Shown: positions 60,881 to 64,000 of the stretch, one piece after another | How the letters are laid out: the number at the start of each line of letters is the position of its first letter | Position numbering within the stretch: position 1 is the stretch's first letter | NCBI GenBank assembly: GCA_029260345.1 | Contig: JAJDDK010000004.1 | Location: 248,001 to 312,000, forward strand | From: Phycisphaerales bacterium | GTDB lineage: Bacteria > Planctomycetota > Phycisphaerae > Phycisphaerales > UBA1924 | Length of the DNA: 64,000 bases | Direction: 5' to 3' | Translations under genes and position numbers: made by a program | Notes under the pieces: generated by a model | The model's input: only the letters and a program-made list of their open reading frames with translations | What the model was told of the DNA's origin: nothing | The model's database searches: none

Positions 60881-61893
60881 CCTGGCGCCCAAAACAGAAG
60901 CGCCCCGAGATACACAAGGAAAATCACCAGCAGCATCGCGCCTTCTGGGCGCGAGATGCGCCGATCCGTAGCGCACATGATTGCGAGCAGCACACTCACG
61001 CCGATCATCACCGGCGTATCCAGGAGAAACGACTGACGCGAAACCTGCTGGGTCGAAAACAAACTTGCCGCACCGAGAATGCCGAGCGCATTGAAGACAT
61101 TCGACCCCAGCACATTGCCCAGCGCCAGCTCCGGCTTCTTGCGCAGCGCCGCGATCAGCGACGTCGCTAGCTCCGGCATGGACGTGCCCGCCGCGACGAT
61201 CGTCAGTCCGATCACCAGTTCGGACATCTCGAGTGAACGCGCAATGCCGACCGCGCCGTCGACCAGAAGCGCCGCGCCGCCGATCAGCCCCACTAGACCC
61301 AGAATCACAAACACGATCGACGCCGCCGTCTTGTCGAACCATCGCCCCGGCCCCTTCGGAACCGCCAGCGCCGCAATCTCCGCCTCCATGTCCGCTTCAG
61401 GCGCATTGGGTTTCCGCCGGCCGACGAGATAGCCGCGCACGGTGAAAATAAGCAATCCGGCAAGCAGCGCGCCGCCCATCAACGGTGTAATTCTTCCTGC
61501 CGCCAGTAGTGCCACCAGCGGCGTGAACGCCACCGCGACCATCCACCCGATTTCGGCGCGCACCGCGCGTACATTCACCGGAATGCCGCACACGAGCGCC
61601 GTGAGGCCGAGGATCACGGCAATGTTAAAAATGTTGGAGCCGATCACGTTGCCAACGGCGATCGCATCGGCGCCTTTAAGCGCCGCTTGCACGCTTGCGG
61701 CGAGCTCCGGCGTGGAGGTGCCAAAGCCGACAATGGTCAGCCCGATGATGAAGCTGGAGACGCCGAGCCGTGATGCGATGGCTGAGGCGCCACGCACCAG
61801 CCCTTCGGCGCCGATGGAAAGCAAGACGAGTCCGCCGACGATCAGAAGGATGTCCCGCAGCATGGCTGCTGTCCGCTCCGAATGTGAAGCCAT
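60862..61893 (-). CDS. Calcium/sodium antiporter (CaCA family, YrbG-like)
   Basis: The 343-residue inner-membrane exchanger has about ten helices in two inverted halves. The alpha-repeat motifs are VGFGTSTPELAASVQAAL...GNVIGSNIFNIAVIL in the first half and VAAGTSMPELATSLIAAL...GNVLGSNVFNALGIL in the second. These are the cation-binding signatures of the CaCA superfamily. It would exchange calcium and sodium or protons. It overlaps the convergent ribbon-protein gene by 19 bp. Confidence 0.93.
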   Translation of the reverse strand: MASHSERTAAMLRDILLIVGGLVLLSIGAEGLVRGASAIASRLGVSSFIIGLTIVGFGTSTPELAASVQAALKGADAIAVGNVIGSNIFNIAVILGLTALVCGIPVNVRAVRAEIGWMVAVAFTPLVALLAAGRITPLMGGALLAGLLIFTVRGYLVGRRKPNAPEADMEAEIAALAVPKGPGRWFDKTAASIVFVILGLVGLIGGAALLVDGAVGIARSLEMSELVIGLTIVAAGTSMPELATSLIAALRKKPELALGNVLGSNVFNALGILGAASLFSTQQVSRQSFLLDTPVMIGVSVLLAIMCATDRRISRPEGAMLLVIFLVYLGALLFWAPGYFAAE

Positions 61894-61932
61894 GACAGTA
61901 GCGCGCGTAGGGCGGCGTTCAATGTCAAATGC

Positions 61933-62307
61933 TTATGGCTGGTAGATCGCGCAGATCGCGCCGGCTGGGTCTTTGATTACGCAGTATTTCGCCTGCCCCA
62001 TGCTCTTCGGCCCGGCGACGATGGAGCCGCCCTTGGCTTGGCACGCCGCGATTCCCTTCTCCACATCCTCGACGATGAAATACGGAATCCAGACGGGCGG
62101 CAGGTCGGTGTTGGAGCCGCGCGCATGGCAGACACCGCAGGTTGGGTCGCCGCCGGCGGGAGGGATCATGCAGAAGTCGGAGTAGTCCCCCATCGGCACT
62201 TCGGAATGCGTGAAGCCCACGACTTCCTTGTAGAAATCGCGCACGCCTTCGGCGTCGTCAATGGTGAGATCCATCCAGCCCATGGTTCCGGGTTTCATGT
62301 CGGTCAT
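61933..62307 (-). CDS. VOC-family protein (glyoxalase-like)
   Basis: The 124-residue vicinal-oxygen-chelate domain has GTMGWMDLTIDDAEGVRDFYKEVVGF at the start and FIVEDVEKGIAACQAKGGSIVAGP then IKDPAGAICAIYQP at the end. The Cys-containing segment GGDPTCGVCHARG is unusual for the family. The substrate is unknown. It is distinct from the PhnB-like protein at 32087. Confidence 0.87.
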   Translation of the reverse strand: MTDMKPGTMGWMDLTIDDAEGVRDFYKEVVGFTHSEVPMGDYSDFCMIPPAGGDPTCGVCHARGSNTDLPPVWIPYFIVEDVEKGIAACQAKGGSIVAGPKSMGQAKYCVIKDPAGAICAIYQP

Positions 62308-62551
62308 GCCAAGCCTCCGAGTTCTGAGTGTGTCATTTGCCGCGCCAGCCTACTGCGGCGCGCGGGGAGGCTTCTTGCCAAATCCTGCGATTCTGCGGCG
62401 CAAAGAAAAAGCCCACGACATTGAATTCGTGGGCTGATGGTTTTGATCCCGAGGACTTCGAACGGACGGGCGAGACGCCCGTCCCAGCGCGTCATTTTCA
62501 TTGGGCGCTCAACTCACAGCTCGGAGAGCTGTGCCACCCCGAGGCGCATCT
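62308..62551. repeat. Gap with a copy of the ACGGGCG inverted repeat
   Basis: No gene is supported. ACGGGCG-AGA-CGCCCGT lies at about 62466-62482. Another stretch, AAGCCCACGACATTGAATTCGTGGGCT (62411-62437), forms a hairpin with arms AGCCCACGA/TCGTGGGCT; its loop contains the EcoRI-like palindrome GAATTC. On the minus strand it might serve as a terminator for the IscA-type gene, but there is only a short T-run. Confidence 0.6.
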
Positions 62552-62881
62552 TCAGACCGCGAAGCTGGAGCCGCAGCCGCAGCTCGTGTTGGCGTTCGGG
62601 TTCTGAAACACGAAGCCGCGACCCATGACTTCATCCTTGAAATCGATCGTTGTGCCGTTGAGATATAGGAGGCTCTTCGGATCAACGATCACGGAGATGG
62701 CGCCGTTGTTGAAGATCTCGTCCGTTTCCTTCTGGTTCTCGGTGAGATCGAGCACGTAGCTGAAGCCGCTGCAGCCGCCGCCTTTGACGCCGACGCGCAG
62801 GCGAACCGTCTCGCGGTCCAGCTCCTGCTGGTTGATAATGCTTTCAATTTCACGGGCGGCGGAGTCGGTGAGGATGATCAT
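62552..62881 (-). CDS. IscA/ErpA-type iron-sulfur cluster carrier
   Basis: The 109-residue A-type carrier delivers Fe-S clusters to apoproteins. The conserved Cys are in GGGCSGFSY (about Cys42) and SCGCGSSF (about Cys102 and 104). The start at 62881 follows AGGAAG and gives Met-Ile-Ile-Leu-Thr-Asp-Ser-Ala-Ala; the frame to 62974 is not conserved. ErpA fits best by the VDPKSLLYLNGTTIDF region, but IscA/SufA cannot be excluded. No isc or suf operon is nearby. Confidence 0.9.
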   Translation of the reverse strand: MIILTDSAAREIESIINQQELDRETVRLRVGVKGGGCSGFSYVLDLTENQKETDEIFNNGAISVIVDPKSLLYLNGTTIDFKDEVMGRGFVFQNPNANTSCGCGSSFAV

Positions 62882-63155
62882 GGAATTCGCTTCCTGAATA
62901 AATGGCTCAGAAGGTGGTCGCGTCGCGGCCTGACGCCTCCGTCCGGGCGCCGCGACCATCAATGTATCGACCAATCATAGGCGACATGACGAGCGTGGTT
63001 GCCAGCGAAACGCGGTTTTTCGACCCGTTTTCGGGGCCGAATACCGGACCCTGATGGCCGCAGAACTTGGGCGGGCGGCGCTCGTAGGATCAGTACGAGA
63101 TGAAAGCGGCGGGCGGCGACGCTGTGCCGCGCCAATTCGGAAAGGAGTTTTCGTT

Positions 63156-63467
63156 ATGCAGATTCAGGTCAACTTCGCCAACATCCCCGCTTCCGACGCC
63201 CTGGACGACCACGTCCGTGACCGGGTCACCCACGACCTGAAGAAATTCGGCGAGCGCCTCACCCGAGTGGAGGCGCACCTGCACGACGAAAACGAAAAGA
63301 AACACGGCCCGGCGGACAAGCGCTGCACCCTGGAAGCCCGCCCGCGCGGCCTCGACCCGATCGCCGTGGAGGATCGGTCCGACGATTTCTTCAAGGCGGT
63401 GACGGGCGCGGCCCGCAAGCTGGAGCATGCGCTCGAGTCGCGGTTCGGGAAGCTGGAGCACACGTGA
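63156..63467 (+). CDS. Ribosome hibernation factor (HPF/YfiA-like, short)
   Basis: The 103-residue protein starts at ATG 63156, eight bases after AAAGGAG. The frame is open upstream to 63054 but without conservation. The HPF/RaiA fold pattern is visible: MQIQVNFANIPASDALDDHVRDRV, then RVEAHLHDENEKKHGPADKRCTLEAR and DDFFKAVTGAARKLEHALE. It lacks the C-terminal dimerisation domain of long HPF. It would bind the 30S subunit and inactivate ribosomes in stationary phase. The two cysteine-free halves are typical. Confidence 0.85.
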   Translation: MQIQVNFANIPASDALDDHVRDRVTHDLKKFGERLTRVEAHLHDENEKKHGPADKRCTLEARPRGLDPIAVEDRSDDFFKAVTGAARKLEHALESRFGKLEHT

Positions 63468-63494
63468 TCGCTCTTGACCTGGGCGCGCCGCAAT

Positions 63495-64000
63495 TCAATC
63501 GAAACATGGCCCCCAGTTCGCGAGCAGGAACGCGAGGTCGTGGGCGTCGGTGGTTCCATCTCCGTTGAGGTCGCCAAATGCGGTGCCCCAATTGTTGATG
63601 ACTTGCGCCAAATCAGCACCGTCCACGACAGCGTTGCCCGAGATATCCGCTTGCAGGCACGCCTCGGTGAGATCAGGGATGAACTCGCCGCCCTGCTCAA
63701 ACCATGACACGACGTCTTCGTTGTTCGTGCCGCCGGAGGGGCTGAAGATCGCCGCGATGTCCCGGTCTCCGTCTGCGTCCATGTCTGCGACGGCGATGCC
63801 GCGGGCGTTGTCGTTGGGGAGTATTTCCTGCGCAATTTCGTCCATGAACCATGCGCCCATGGCGCTGACGCGATTTTCGTAAATAATGATTCGTCCGGTG
63901 TCTCGAATGAGGTAATCCGGATCGCCGTCGCCATCGAGATCCGCAAGAGCTGTGGCGCCGCCGCCTTCGTAGGGGCCGGCGATGAACATTTGGGCAAACT
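63495..64000 (-). CDS. FG-GAP/dockerin secreted protein, N-terminus beyond window
   Basis: The minus-strand frame is open to the right edge, so only the last ~168 residues are present. Two VCBS/FG-GAP loops (DLDGDGDPDYL, DMDADGDRDIA) are followed by a dockerin-like tail (DISGNAVVDGADLAQVINNWG then DLNGDGTTDAHDLAFLLANWG). The organisation is the same as the gene at 39249. A Met at 63989 is internal, not the start. Confidence 0.85.
   Translation of the reverse strand, partial: FAQMFIAGPYEGGGATALADLDGDGDPDYLIRDTGRIIIYENRVSAMGAWFMDEIAQEILPNDNARGIAVADMDADGDRDIAAIFSPSGGTNNEDVVSWFEQGGEFIPDLTEACLQADISGNAVVDGADLAQVINNWGTAFGDLNGDGTTDAHDLAFLLANWGPCFD

Overview
The window reads as a GC-rich chromosomal segment of a planctomycete, most likely class Phycisphaerae. 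I infer this from gene content, not from a database search. The markers are a cluster of secreted proteins ending in dockerin-like Asp-x-Asn-Gly-Asp repeats, many small membrane proteins with a Cys-x2-Cys...Cys-Pro-Glu-Cys zinc ribbon, a MoxR/DUF58/BatA/vWA operon, and respiratory complex I genes that are scattered instead of sitting in one operon. I see no rRNA, tRNA, CRISPR array, transposase or phage gene.

Layout. 1-12 kb holds a truncated zinc-ribbon membrane protein, an arginase-family hydrolase, an exported alpha/beta hydrolase, a ROK sugar kinase coupled to gatA, an operon of three paralogous zinc-ribbon membrane proteins, a pirin and gatC. 12-16 kb holds an RNase Z-like hydrolase, dnaA, a candidate origin with three perfect DnaA boxes, and mutM. 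16.5-30.3 kb is one long plus-strand operon (MoxR ATPase, DUF58, BatA-like, vWA-like, a 1,212-residue coiled-coil membrane protein, and three exported proteins), joined mostly by ATGA stop/start overlaps. 30.4-32.6 kb holds an FKBP lipoprotein, tmk, a small lipoprotein and a VOC protein. 32.6-40.5 kb holds six dockerin-tailed secreted proteins on the minus strand. 40.6-46.4 kb holds cysS, a CBS/CorC membrane protein, ybeY and an exported methyltransferase-like protein. 46.5-49.2 kb is a tandem duplication of two zinc-ribbon membrane proteins. 49.3-64 kb holds nuoD, nuoE and nuoF with small membrane proteins and lipoproteins between them, pyrE, four more zinc-ribbon membrane proteins, a Na/Ca exchanger, a VOC protein, an IscA/ErpA-type protein, an HPF-like protein and a truncated dockerin protein.

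The most unusual structure is non-coding. Several intergenic gaps are filled with dispersed palindromic repeats. The best is a 99-bp element, present five times in three gaps, that can fold either as one long hairpin or as a four-armed cloverleaf with no unpaired junction bases. One copy carries a 57-bp in-frame internal duplication. It travels with shorter REP-like hairpins that often abut stop codons. A second short inverted repeat (arms ACGGGCG/CGCCCGT) lies inside the zinc-ribbon domain of the paralogous membrane proteins and adds a Gly-Thr-Gly-Val-Ser-Pro-Val loop. Families were named from recognisable motifs only; no similarity search or folding calculation was run.
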